The notes beneath the pieces were generated by a model. The model was not told the DNA's origin and searched no databases. It saw nothing but the letters and a program-made list of their open reading frames with translations. The position numbers and the translations under genes are program-made. From Pteria penguin (lineage: Eukaryota > Mollusca > Bivalvia > Pterioida > Pteriidae), in contig CM068583.1 of NCBI GenBank assembly GCA_035048485.1, positions 49,814,790 through 49,878,789 of the forward strand: a DNA stretch of 64,000 nucleotides. Direction: 5' to 3'. Positions 34,001-41,540 of this stretch are shown one piece after another; positions within the stretch are counted from its first letter, which is position 1, and every line of letters begins with the position of its first letter.

Positions 34001-36885
34001 GACAGGAAATACGTGTTTGGAGAAAGATTTTTGTAATGAAACTGGAATCAACCCTTGCCCAAGAAACTTAAGTTGCTCCAATGCATTCGATGGTTTTACA
34101 TGCCATGATTTGTGCATGACGACTCCATGTAAGAATGGGAAATGCAGTATGGTGGCTGGATCATACATATGTGATTGTTATAAAGGGTACCGGGGCCACA
34201 ATTGCGAACTCATTGATAACTGTCAAAATGACACGTGTAAAAATAATGGCACGTGCAACAATGTAGGCAACTCTTATAACTGTACCTGTCCTGTGGGTTT
34301 TGAGGGTAAACATTGTGAAATAGAAGATGTTTGTTCTAACATTTTGCCGTGTTCCAACAACGCCACATGTGTAAATACTGGATCAAATTACACGTGCTCT
34401 TGCATGAAGGGTTGGACAGGAACAAACTGTAACAAGACAGACTACTGCGTCAATTTTCCGTGTCAAAATAATGGTACCTGTAATAATGATGACACTGGAT
34501 TCAATTGTGCGTGTTCGACTGGTTGGGTTGGGAATTACTGTTCCAACCAAGACTTCTGTCTCAATAGACCGTGTCTTCATGGTAACTGCTCCAATCTGAA
34601 CGATACCTATGAATGCACTTGTTCGCAGGGATTTGCAGGAGAAAACTGTACAGATACTGATTTCTGTTTACTGGATCCTTGTCAGAATATGGGGAAATGT
34701 CAAACTTTCCCAACAGGGCATTATTGTTTCTGTGTTAATGGGTTTAAAGGTGAAAATTGTACAGACGATATTGACGAATGCGCAGAAAACACGCATAATT
34801 GCCCCACGATTCTTGGGCTGCATTGTCACAACAAAGTCGGTGGATATGATTGTTTGCCCTCTAAGAGAACAGCGAAATTTCATGGCGCAATTGAGCAAGG
34901 TATATTATTTGTAAACAAAAGTATGTATTCTCTATGAAAGTATTGTTTCTAGAGGCCATTTTAAGAGAGTGACTCCATTAAGGTTGTCCACGGAAGTAGA
35001 AATGGAGGGATATAGAAGTTGTGTATTTAAATAGACTTTTCTTATTTCCATGGTGATATAGTCAGTCAAGTAGCAGTCACTTTTATATACTTTACCGTAA
35101 CATGCAACATACATACATAAAGAGAGGGGGGCAGACCTTGAATACCAAATATTCAAAATCTGCAGACTATGTCATAATTAACAGAAGTCTATGATTCTAT
35201 TTCTGTCTGAAAGTATTAATCAGTAAGAACAAGTTAACACAAATTCTAAACCAATAAAATAAGTTTATGTAAGCAATTTCATCAAAGTGACCAAATGACC
35301 AATAAAGATGTTTATTACAATAGGTTTTCAAAAAAGAAAAAAATATCTCCAACTTTATCAAGTTGAAAAAAAAAACTAAAGATACATTACTAACAAACAG
35401 AGGTACAAAAAATACATGAATAACTAATACAATTTGTTAAAAAACTTCATTTTCAAACAGTACTGAAATATATAATTTCTCTATCACAAACTCACCTGAT
35501 TTAACTAGCCTATACAAAGCACAGGTGGTATGTATGTCTCGATTTCTAATGACATTATCCCCCAAAAATGATATACATATGGATTTTAAAAGATGTATTA
35601 ACGTAGTATGATATATGAAAATGTAACGTTCTAGATTAAAGTAGTAAGGACCTAGTGACAAAGCGGCTGGTGAATTCCACATTGTAACACTTGAAATCGG
35701 TTTTTGGTATATAGACCATCGATACCAATGTAAACGAATGTCTAATAAACTTTGTTAGGTAGTTGTATGGGTCAAATTTCTATGCATTGTAACGTGTGTT
35801 ATCTGAGAAAATCCATTCCTGTGCTGACAAAAACATCATACCCCATCCGAAAACTTTGACAGAATGTGCATATGATCGAAAATGCAACTATTTCAAGATG
35901 GTACGAGATAAGTTGTACTGAATTTAGTAACAGGTAATATTTCATCCTACATCACTCATTATACTAACACCTTTGTTTTATATCTATAATTTAGGGAACG
36001 ATTCTTTTCTTCATCTTAATCGCATCGGGTTGGCAACCGACTATCAGCGCTTACAAAAGTATTTAGAAACCGTTGTGATACAGAATTTCTGTGCAATGAA
36101 TGGGAAACAAGTGGCAGTGGATCTGGACAGTATCTCCGTCAATTCTAGGTAATGTTTGATGTAATGTATTATAATCCGTTGTTCAGACGAAACGCATTAT
36201 TGCAAATGTCGTCAACACACAATACAACAAACTGAATATATTCGCCTTCGTCGTTATATAGAGCTACCTTGATTATTTCAGTCCGTAGCATGGATCAATT
36301 GTCTCAATGTCCCAGACTTTTACAGGGGCGGTCCAGGTTTTGGGGCGAAGTCGGACGAGACCAAAGCGGTTTCCAGCAGGTCCAAGGCGGAGCCCTGATG
36401 GGGGGCCAAGGGAGAAGCTCCTGCAATCAGACCATTTCATGGCCTGAAATTGCGCAATTTCACCATCCTATTGTCAGAACCACCGCGTAATTGAAGCTTT
36501 TTGTGATGTTATAAAAATAAGTCTCGTCCATACCTTGTTATTTTTGTACCTGTGGTGGATTCCGTCATACAGCCGAGTCACATCTTATATTAGCTGCATC
36601 GCAAAACCTACCATCATTTTATTTTTTGCATTTTCTTACGTACTGCAACGACAGGTAATACTGGAGCCAATTATGACGAGCCTGATTGTGCTCTATAGTT
36701 TAAAATATAATATTCTCTTAAAATTATGATAATACAGTATAATTCATATATTCAATGAACTACATGTACCTAATATCCTTTTTTATAGCACGGGGTACTC
36801 TGAAGTTGGTATTCGGGCAAGATGTAACCACGAGGACATAACGATACCTCTTTTGGACAGCCTTCACCACACAGACTTTCCTTAA
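14788..36885 (+). CDS. Notch-ligand-like protein: MNNL + seven tandem DSL modules + about 26 EGF
   Basis: Coding exons are 14788-14832, 15339-15496, 15884-16019, 17794-17954, 29104-29813, 31999-34899, 35995-36148 and 36789-36885. Total length is 4,362 nt, exactly divisible by three, about 1,453 residues. All junctions are GT..AG and phase-compatible. The product has a hydrophobic N-terminus (MQSIIGIFLLYVVIT), an MNNL-type domain as in Delta/Serrate/Jagged, a run of DSL-type modules, and a long EGF array with many calcium-binding D-I-D/N-E-C starts. A C-terminal globular stretch of about 80 residues follows and then a stop. By family it should be extracellular and act in Notch signalling. Odd points: canonical ligands carry one DSL domain, this has seven; the first module lacks its leading cysteines; no transmembrane helix is visible before the stop, so it may be secreted or the 3' end may be broken. 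An in-frame ATG at 14707 would add 27 residues; I prefer 14788 because the signal peptide starts there. Confidence 0.88.
15339..17954 (+). CDS. MNNL-domain exons 2-4 of the Notch-ligand-like gene
   Basis: Exon 2 (15339-15496) encodes IKGDEYISLKFLHYENIRNR then a cysteine cluster AVCCAGLGTNTCNTSC and HICLQ. The CC...C...C...C spacing is typical of the MNNL domain of Notch ligands. Exon 3 (15884-16019) gives KHCIQEM and a GSRIGNLSNPVIFRIKDW block, matching the 'G..L.NPI.F.F..W' segment of the family. Exon 4 (17794-17954) gives YDEINTVSISVLDSS and a beta-strand-like ending, VEVILKGTDVNTQAV. Donors are ctgca|gtaag, tggaag|gtaaa and gcagt|gtgag; acceptors are attcag, ttgcag and gcacag. In known ligands this domain with the first DSL contacts Notch EGF11-12 and membranes. 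The introns carry a (GT)n tract and a ~1.25-kb dispersed repeat. Confidence 0.85.
15632..15669. repeat. (GT)n microsatellite in intron 2
   Basis: About 19 GT dinucleotides between 'aatacgt' and 'gcaaataagg'. Confidence 0.93.
16400..17650 (+). repeat. ~1.25-kb dispersed non-autonomous repeat in intron 3
   Basis: It starts 'acaagaggcccaaatggcc' then 'ctatatcgctcacatgaac' and ends 'gctatgacaatagatcaggt' then 'gagctaaaaa'. The same start and end phrases bound 41541-42765 and partly 48195-48635. Short terminal inverted similarity (cgctcac / gtgagc) is present. Internally there is a (CTA)n/(AAAAT)n tract at about 16828-16900. No transposase is seen. Confidence 0.65.
18651..19190. repeat. Left copy of a ~0.54-kb segmental duplication (SINE plus satellite edge)
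   Basis: From gaaaaacgcgcaggcgacgc through a reverse-oriented SINE into the first satellite units, this block is nearly identical to 21239-21750. The offset falls from 2,588 to 2,565 bp across the SINE tail because the (GATT)n tract is shorter in the right copy. Confidence 0.9.
18695..18988 (-). repeat. tRNA-derived SINE (tail left, tRNA head right)
   Basis: The left end is (GATT)n, the reverse of an (AATC)n tail. The right end is the tRNA-like head with B box GGGAGTCGAATCGGGG on the reverse strand. It is flanked by the 12-bp duplication agacaaaacaga at 18683-18694 and 18989-19000. Confidence 0.85.
19085..20815. repeat. 40-bp satellite array, left block (about 43 copies)
   Basis: The unit is cttatcttatttagactacg followed by tatttcataccgtatgtgtc (40 bp). 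Variants of 38-41 bp replace 'tttcataccg' with 'tatataccg'. The unit includes TACGTA and a near-palindrome CATACCGTATG. ORFs such as 'YLDYVFHTVCVLILFRLR' across it are repeat artefacts. Confidence 0.95.
20816..21238. other. Non-satellite spacer between satellite blocks
   Basis: About 420 bp of dispersed-repeat-like sequence. It holds two related phrases: 'tgtcatcgcaactcctacac' and 'catcgcaattccttcaccaa', each followed by 'gaagagcagcatat.aagatgtgcat'. No ORF. Confidence 0.5.
21239..21750. repeat. Right copy of the SINE-plus-satellite segmental duplication
   Basis: Nearly identical to 18651-19190. It includes the same SINE (21283-21553) and the same target-site duplication agacaaaacaga (21271-21282 and 21554-21565), so the SINE inserted before the block was duplicated. 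Confidence 0.9.
21655..22690. repeat. 40-bp satellite array, right block, containing (TA)n
   Basis: Same 40-bp unit as 19085-20815. At 21931-22020 a pure (TA)45 tract replaces the 'tatata' part of a unit; shorter (TA)n expansions sit at about 22086-22104, 22431-22442 and 22508-22518. The (TCTTA)n pentamer tract at about 22688-22716 forms the right edge. Confidence 0.93.
22720..22998 (-). repeat. tRNA-derived SINE inserted at the satellite edge
   Basis: Reverse-oriented: (GATT)n on the left, tRNA head with B box GGGACTCGATCCCC at about 22938 on the right. Left flank tcttatctga (in the pentamer tract) recurs right of the SINE at about 23003-23012, a likely 10-bp target duplication. Confidence 0.8.
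23028..23215 (+). repeat. Second SINE copy, forward orientation, 3' truncated
   Basis: The tRNA-like head has A box tgtagcccagtggatgagtt and B box GGGTTCGACATC. The body reads 'tctttcggatgagacagtaa' and 'aaccgaggtcccgtgtca' as in the other copies. It stops near 'agatcccactgggcaaag' without the usual tail. Confidence 0.75.
23395..23542. repeat. Short repeat with gtggcggat / atccgccac ends (MITE-like) in satellite remnant
   Basis: It begins gtggcggatccaggatttt and ends taaatccgccactgg. A related fragment in the opposite sense ends 'atcctggatccgccactgg' at about 15153-15173. Satellite-like units flank it (23320-23380, 23545-23600), so it may have inserted into the array. It contains a poly-G run. 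Confidence 0.55.
23690..25775 (+). pseudogene. Decayed non-LTR retrotransposon A (endonuclease part plus C-terminus)
   Basis: The plus strand encodes the AP-endonuclease-like signature IGDFNSRSANLND near 23799-23840. It is interrupted by a SINE and resumes as VSYLSENDNF...NMRIPRARMSCD (to about 24240). A fragment typical of the EN-RT linker follows (24490-24640), then the C-terminal region with NSFICKTVKDWNA, LHARLRLGC and the zinc-knuckle-like CVCGLPETANHFFLEC (24765-25230). The reverse transcriptase core is absent, so there is a large internal deletion. The 3' end is gctttatataag ... aaataaatactgtttaa at about 25677-25770. Stops and frameshifts make it inactive. Confidence 0.75.
23846..24124 (-). 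repeat. SINE nested inside the endonuclease domain of element A
   Basis: Reverse-oriented SINE with (ATTG)n on the left and tRNA head (B box GGGAATCGAACCCC) on the right. The 9-bp duplication cgatgttat lies at 23837-23845 and 24125-24133. Removing it rejoins the endonuclease reading (…SANLNDV into DVIDVSYLSEND). Confidence 0.88.
25776..27090 (+). pseudogene. Decayed non-LTR retrotransposon B (reverse transcriptase and C-terminus)
   Basis: Broken frames give the pre-RT linker PKEYWKNINRNHVKSK near 25870 and ELYEFFKELN near 25935. RT pieces follow: GVVPSNWLPGNCIVPIYRS near 26150, YRPTITLIRCVGKL near 26240, LENQAGFRKKYST near 26340 and CTKGISQGQ near 26528. The C-terminal zinc-knuckle-like YPLCKSDVEDEFHFMLTCPA lies near 26950-27015. 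Multiple stops and indels. Family resembles CR1/L2-like APE-type elements, but I cannot assign the clade. Confidence 0.75.
27092..27393. repeat. ~300-bp foldback element with ~60-bp terminal inverted repeats
   Basis: Left terminus 27092-27152 (ggaaacttattagggacatg..., ctcgccacggcgagttacta) pairs with the right terminus 27327-27393 read in reverse (ggaagcttattaggggcatg..., caccacggcgagttactatc). Inner 'tatctcgccgtggtgagata' palindromes recur. The interior has no ORF. Confidence 0.8.
27420..27467. repeat. 48-bp palindrome flanked by an 11-bp direct repeat
   Basis: Arms tagccgcaagtagtgg and ccactacttgcggc surround a short centre (gcctacatgaatgtaggg, itself hairpin-like). The 11-mer tagctccacca occurs immediately left (27409-27419) and right (27468-27478), as a target duplication would. 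Confidence 0.8.
27690..28865 (+). pseudogene. Decayed non-LTR retrotransposon C (3' half)
   Basis: A post-RT motif FQYLGVLFSRTGRFG near 27868-27910 is followed by KAMKAVYSVISSSRNHNL. The C-terminal part includes DQYHYILECN (about 28568) and KLFKS/NFLKSNDKILLSKLCD with FISYIKDRVQLPC just before a stop at 28757. The 3' end is 'gtgagaataaagaacttgtc' then (attgtc)2, typical of a short-repeat LINE tail. Broken frames, inactive. Confidence 0.72.
29104..29813 (+). CDS. Exon 5 of the Notch-ligand-like gene: seven tandem DSL-type modules
   Basis: One 710-nt exon (phase 2 in, phase 1 out) encodes repeats of about 32 residues. Pattern: C-x(3)-[FY]Y-x(3)-C-x(3)-C-x(4-8)-C-x(2)-[ND]G-x(3)-C. Successive starts are CGPTFYGPDC, CDTNFYGNDC, CDVNFYNNNC, CANSFYGQDC, CNTGYYTSDC, CEQNYYSSNC and CKRNYYGDGC. 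The last unit is closed by GWYGSNC from the next exon. This cysteine layout with the [FY]YG signature is that of the Delta/Serrate/LAG-2 domain. A leading partial unit (FYSCARSPDSHVICNENG) precedes them and lacks the first two cysteines. Several units carry N-glycosylation sequons at ENGT/LNGT. Confidence 0.88.
30000..30600 (+). repeat. SINE copy expanded from within into a minisatellite
   Basis: The left part is a SINE head (ggttggtacagtggtatcg, 'tgttcggttacgagggt') followed by 'tccttcgaatgagacaacat'. From 30178 to about 30475 the SINE piece 'accgaggtcccgtgtcacgg' is repeated about 12 times at 23-31 bp spacing, with spacers such as taaaataa. The SINE then resumes (gcacgtagaagatccctcac, 'tggtgtggcgttaaac'). 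Confidence 0.85.
31582..31618. repeat. Perfect 37-bp palindrome
   Basis: aagtgatcacatgactac, one G, then its exact reverse complement gtagtcatgtgatcactt. Confidence 0.95.
31637..31713. repeat. Perfect 24-bp inverted repeat with 29-bp spacer
   Basis: Arm 31637-31660 (gtctttttctaactttaaa...) and its exact reverse complement at 31690-31713 (...tttaaagttagaaaaagac). The spacer holds 'agtcatgtgctcaa', echoing the palindrome just upstream. Confidence 0.93.
31999..34899 (+). CDS. Exon 6 of the Notch-ligand-like gene: about 26 EGF-like modules
   Basis: A single 2,901-nt exon, phase 1 in and out. After GWYGSNC closes the last DSL unit, EGF-like modules run to the end. The first lacks its third cysteine (CQNNGVQIP). 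About fifteen begin with a calcium-binding consensus such as TDINEC or NIDEC; others begin EFQNYC, LIDNC or TDYC. Two modules are shortened or fused: one near 33,830-33,925 (ENIPGSYLCHSC) and one near 34,030-34,120 (SCSNAFDGFTCHDLC). Fourteen modules match the O-fucose consensus C2-x4-[ST]-C3 (for example CQNNATC, CKNGATC, CRNNGTC). The last, IDECAENTHNC…, leads into a non-EGF tail (SKRTAKFHGAIEQ). EGF arrays form the stalk of Notch ligands. Confidence 0.92.
34900..35994 (+). other. Intron 6 of the Notch-ligand-like gene
   Basis: Donor ag|gtatat (after gagcaa) and acceptor aatttag. AT-rich, no repeats or ORFs that I can identify. Confidence 0.6.
35995..36885 (+). CDS. C-terminal exons 7 and 8 of the Notch-ligand-like gene
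   Basis: Exon 7 (35995-36148) encodes DSFLHLNRIGLATDYQ, FLETVV-like LQKYLETVVIQNFCAMNG and KQVAVDLDSISVNS. Exon 8 (36789-36885) continues STGYSEVGIRARCNHEDIT and stops after HHTDFP at TAA 36883-36885. Junctions are gag caa g|gt...ag|gg and tct ag|gt...ag|c, both frame-preserving. The alpha/beta look and position are like the juxtamembrane region of Jagged-type ligands, but I cannot name a domain. No hydrophobic helix follows. In the +1-shifted frame, coding-like sequence continues to a TAG at about 36992 (LHVRVNTLYSILAEWYHM, ...VVEVKIINF), which may mean a frameshift near 36880. The exon 8 assignment is less certain than the rest. Confidence 0.62.
36281..36490. repeat. G/C-rich dispersed repeat in intron 7
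   Basis: The block 'caggggcggtccaggttttg' to 'gaagctcctgcaatcagacc' is more G/C-rich than its surroundings. It gives a 73-codon ORF, but splicing it to exon 7 would meet a TAG at once. It resembles a non-coding dispersed element; the family is not recognised. Confidence 0.4.
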
Positions 36886-38940
36886 AAGATTATTACATGT
36901 TCGTGTTAATACATTGTATTCCATATTAGCAGAATGGTACCATATGCACGCCAACTTGTCACCTGTGGTAGAAGTGAAGATCATCAACTTCTAGGGATTC
37001 AGTCTTCACTTTGAAAATTTTAGTGGTTGGCAGCTATGGTACAATTATTTCTTTAATCTGATATTAATATACATGTCATGTAGATGTATAAATTTCACAA
37101 AACTTGCACAATTCTTAAAAATCATTATCCTCACGATAGCCATATATGACCCTGGCGTGGGCTCAGTTCATAGCATCAACCTAGTTTTCCTAGCCAACAT
37201 TTAACTGTATGTTTCATAAGCTATAACTCCTATTAGATATTAGCATTAGGGACCTTGACCTTCGACCTGTTGTCCTCAAAATCAGTCAGCATCCTTTCCT
37301 TTTGATAAGATATAATACATCCGAATATAGTTTGTAAAGGATGCATGATGTTTGATTTTCATCCAGAAACCAATAATTTCAGTCTGGTATTACCAACTGT
37401 GACCTTGACCTTTGATCTATTGGTCTTAAATCAATAAACGTCTTCTTCTAAGTATTAATATCCAAATTTGGTTTGGATAGAATGCAAGGAACTTGAGTTA
37501 TCATTCAGAAATCAATAACTGCAATCTCTTTTATAGTGAACAGGACCTTTGACCTAATGACCCCAAAATCAATAAGCATCTTCCTCTTTTGAAAAGTATC
37601 CATGTATCCAAATTTAGTTTGGATAGGATGCAAGTAGCTTAAGTTATCATCCAGAAGCTAAGTGTAAGATGGAAGGACAGAATGATGGAATAACAAACAC
37701 TGAAAACACTTGATACTTCAGGCTATGCCTGGTGGGGGACTAAAATGTGGATAATAGTCAACTCTTCAACCATTCAGAAAAGAATGTGAAATTTGGATGA
37801 TTTTAGATTCTTATATTAATGATGACATTATCAAATATGTCGGAGATTTGTGAGACCTACAATTAAGTCATCACGATTAACTTTTGTACTTTAAAGAAAG
37901 TAAATAGGAGAAAAATATGATGTCCTTCCTTTAATATGTATTAAAAATAACAATGCCATTTAAAATGTATGTGAATAATTTCTGCAATAGAGATGTTATG
38001 CAATCTATAATTCAAGAACTATGAATGACAAAATTTTGAGAAATGATCTGAAACACCAGAATTTTGGATTATGAATATGATTGGTTATAATCCTCAGTGA
38101 CTGTTGGTTGGTTCATATCTCATTTGAATATTAATACAGTTGGTGATAATTAAAGCGACTTTGTCTCATAGCTGTGACAAATTTCTACAGGTAAAATAAT
38201 ATTATACACAAAATTAAAACTAGAATATCAGTAAAACTGATGGATGTTCCTCGAACTGCATCAAACCAGGAAAAAAATTGTTTGGTGTCAATTGATAAGA
38301 ACAAAAAATAGCCTCCAATGAGGTATGAGCTGCTTCCCTTCAACATGCTGGTAGTTATTTATATTAAATATAGGAAAAACCAAAAATATAAGTAAAATTG
38401 ATGGATGACACTCATTAAACCAATGACAATTATTGTGTAGAATTATCATGAAATGTTGAAAAATTTCCGAAATTAAGGCCTGAGTGAGTATTGATCAAAA
38501 GTACCTTGCCAAAGGAAACTATGTCTGAAGGTAGAATTGTGTGAAATATGATAAAATTCTGAATAATAGTCAATGAGATATGCCTTTCCCAGCTTTTCCG
38601 GGATTTGTGCTGAGTGCCCTTGACCTTCCAGAAATGACATTTGTCCAAAGTACCTGTCCTATAAAACCATCCTAATGAATGTTTTAAGAGATATAAGGTC
38701 TTTCCCGATATTTAAGGGATAATTGCTGAGTGATCTTGACCTTGCAAATATTGCTTTGAGTGGCCTTTATCCAAAAGTTCCTGTCCCAAGGAACATTTGA
38801 GTGAAATATGATAAAATTATAAGGAAGTTTTTAAGATATATCAGCTCAGAGACAAAATGATGACTATATCCTAACCTGAAATTCCTCAGAGAGAGTAATA
38901 AATCAAGATATAGCACCCTTCATTAAATCATTCATTGAAC
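36886..38940. other. Intergenic: diverged ~170-bp tandem repeats and AT-rich sequence
   Basis: From about 37200 to 37680, three diverged units share 'gaccttgacctttgacct' and 'aaatcaataa.c.tcttcc', then 'ccaaatttagtttggatag' and 'atgcaag.agcttgagttatc.tccagaa'. A second set with 'gtgaaatatgataaaatt' and 'cttgaccttg' spans about 38300-38860. No gene. Confidence 0.5.
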
Positions 38941-38944
38941 ATTC

Positions 38945-39955
38945 CATGAAAAAAGGGACACAAATGGGCCTGTATTGCTCACCTGAGGACATTTATTCCA
39001 AATTTTAACCATTAGTTAAGCTAACCAATAGTTAAATTTTATCAGACTATATCTTTGAAAAAAGAAGATTTAAAGTCATCATCTGTGTACTGATTAATAA
39101 CATATAAAACCAGCACTGTAATATAAATTTAGGAATTTATACAGAAATCTTATAAATTAAATTGTCTCTCAAACTTTAACCGAGGGTTAGCTTAACCAGT
39201 GATTAAAGTTTCGAACAACTGGTCCCTAAGCATTTTGAGTACATGATTAAATCAGAGAATATCAGCATCTCAAATAAAAGTATTATTTGTCAGTAAATGT
39301 TTCATTTTAGAGTCAACCCTAAAACAACACATTCTTCTACATCACATTAATATACCAAGTTTTTCATTCTATGTGCTTCATCTGAAATTTCTTGGACCTT
39401 ATTTGTCACACCAGTAACTTATTCATGGGTGGATCCAGCAGAAAAGAATCAACTCTTGTAAAGACAGAGTATTTCACTTATGCCAAGTTTCATCAAAGTC
39501 TTTCAATAGGCTTTAAAAACTTTAAAATCTAGTGTATATATCCTGTAGAAGTCCCTAATGTCATTTTTAAATCTTAAAAAAAAATATTACAATAAACTGT
39601 TGAAAACAAGTAATGGATTGCAAAGCTTATTTTAAAATCTTGAGAACAAATATTTATCCATGGAATTTTTGTCAAACTGACCCCGTTTCATATGATATCA
39701 AAAGTTAATATCGAAGTCACCTTGCATGGAAAATGCCAAGTTTATTGTCCTTCTTCATTTTAAAATTGTGAGAAAAATCAGTCAACTATGGAAATATGCA
39801 AAATCCTACAAATCTAGTTTTTCTGAAACTAGTGCTAAGTTTAAGTCTGTTGTTTCTGAAATTTTTGCTAAATAAGAAACTTTATCAGAATGTTAACTGA
39901 CAGTTGGACAGACAGAAAAACCAACAGACACCATTAATCTATAGAAGGTAATTGT
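38945..39955. repeat. Partial, diverged copy of the 'gggcctatatcgctcacctga' dispersed family
   Basis: It starts 'gggacacaaatgggcctg' then 'tattgctcacctgagg'. Phrases such as 'tcatcaaagtctttcaatag' and 'ttgagaacaaatatt' are like the other copies. The end is indistinct. Confidence 0.45.
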
Positions 39956-40060
39956 TTGCAATCAAACCAAAATTTATTTCAGCATTCCAGTTCTTTAACC
40001 TTTATCATCCCCTCGCCCATCTTGTTGCGGAGGAGATATAGTAACGCCACCATCCGAGTG

Positions 40061-40063
<3 letters not shown>

Positions 40064-40094
<31 letters not shown>

Positions 40095-40122
40095 TGTATG
40101 TATGTATGTATGTGTGTGTGTG
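40064..40122. repeat. (TGTA)n/(TG)n microsatellite
   Basis: About 13 TGTA tetramers followed by a short TG run. It marks the left edge of a ~147-bp array. Confidence 0.92.
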
Positions 40123-40124
40123 TT

Positions 40125-40680
40125 CGCTTGTCTGGGCCATAACTTTTTAACACCTTGATGGATTTCAATAATATTACACATGATTGTTGCTTGTATCTCA
40201 AGAAAGTGTCATGCCCTTATCTCAGGGTCAAATTCTCAAGGTCAAGGTCACAATGGGCTGTAATGATAAAAACTTGTTCAGGCCATAACCTTTTAGTGCC
40301 TTGATGGATTTCAATAATATTACACATGATTGTTGCTTACATCTCAAGAAAGTGTCATGACCTTGTCTCAGGGTCAAATTCTCAAGGTCAAGGTCACAAT
40401 GACTGGAATGATAAAAACTTGTCTGGGCCATAACTTTTTAGTGCCTTGATGGATTTCAGTAATATTACCCATGATAATTGCTTACATCTCAAGAAAGTGA
40501 CATGACTTTGTCTCAGGGTCAAATTCTCAAGGTCAAGGTCACAATGGCTGGAATGATAAAAACTTGTCTGGGCCATAACATTTTAGCTCCTTGATGGATT
40601 TCAATAATATTACCCATGATAACTGCTTACATCTCAAGGAAGTGTCATGACCTTGTCTCAGGGTCCAATTTTACAACATT
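40125..40680 (-). repeat. ~147-bp tandem array, about 3.8 copies
   Basis: The unit has cttgtctgggccataacttt, gatggatttcaataatatta and 'ctcaaggtcaaggtcacaat'. Copies start near 40128, 40271, 40420 and 40566 and are about 90% alike. It belongs to the same family as the 3-3.9 kb and 62-63.7 kb arrays, in the orientation of the former. Confidence 0.88.
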
Positions 40681-40849
40681 TTAAGTGTATTTCAATTTTA
40701 TGCCACATGAAGGGATGCTCTGCTTAGCGTTACTCATTGTTGTCTTAATTTAATGATAAAACAAGTGTAATGCCAACATAGCATAATACCCCCATCATTT
40801 ATCATATCAAATGCATCACATATCTTGCTGCGTTTATCTTAAAAAGATT

Positions 40850-41110
40850 ACACAAATCAAATGCACTGTAACCTTGGCCATGGAGGTGTGACTTTGTCAT
40901 GGTCATGATACATTCTTGATTCATGGGCAACAATTCTAAGAAATATTATATAAATCCATGGAGACAGTAAACAGTTATGGTCCAGACAAGATTTTACCCA
41001 TCAATTTTACTGTACCTTGATTGTGGAGGTATGATCTTGGGTCAAGGTCATGACAAACCCTTGATTCATGGGCAACAGTTCTGTGAGATGCTTTACCATA
41101 ATACACCACA
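40850..41110 (+). repeat. Two diverged units of the ~145-bp family
   Basis: 'gtcatgatacattcttgatt' + 'catgggcaacaattctaag' near 40900 and 'gtcatgacaaacccttgatt' + 'catgggcaacagttctgtg' near 41047 match the 62-63.7 kb unit. Confidence 0.7.
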
Positions 41111-41540
41111 ATTTATGACTACAAGAGGAGTTATATGTACTTGTTTATAGACAGATTATTAGACAGACTGACCATATGGAGGGATGGATGGAGAGATTGG
41201 CCATGGACAAAATGATACCTATGTGATGTATTATTTTGCAGGTGACATATCAAAATAAAGTACTTGCATAGCTCTTGCACCATACTGAAATTTTTTCTAT
41301 TTTTTACTTGAAAGTGAGCTTGATCTTTGTTCTGACCTTGACGATCAACAGGCTTCTTTCTCAAAATTTTTAAAGAAATAAGTTTTCCAAGTTCGAAAAT
41401 TAAACTACTGCAGTAGTCTGAATGGTTTTGTCTTGGTCTTGTTTAAAGGCACAATTTATTATTGGAGCTTATATTGTTAACACCCACCCACCCCTTCTCC
41501 TTCTTCTACAAGAAAAATTTTGAAAGTATGAAATATATTT

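Noticed and set aside
32170..34898. Minus-strand ORFs across the EGF exon
   Set aside because: Antisense shadows of the cysteine-rich coding strand.
36269..36490. 73-codon ORF as an exon of the Notch-ligand-like gene
   Set aside because: Joining it to exon 7 in the required phase gives an immediate TAG; the sequence looks like a G/C-rich dispersed repeat.
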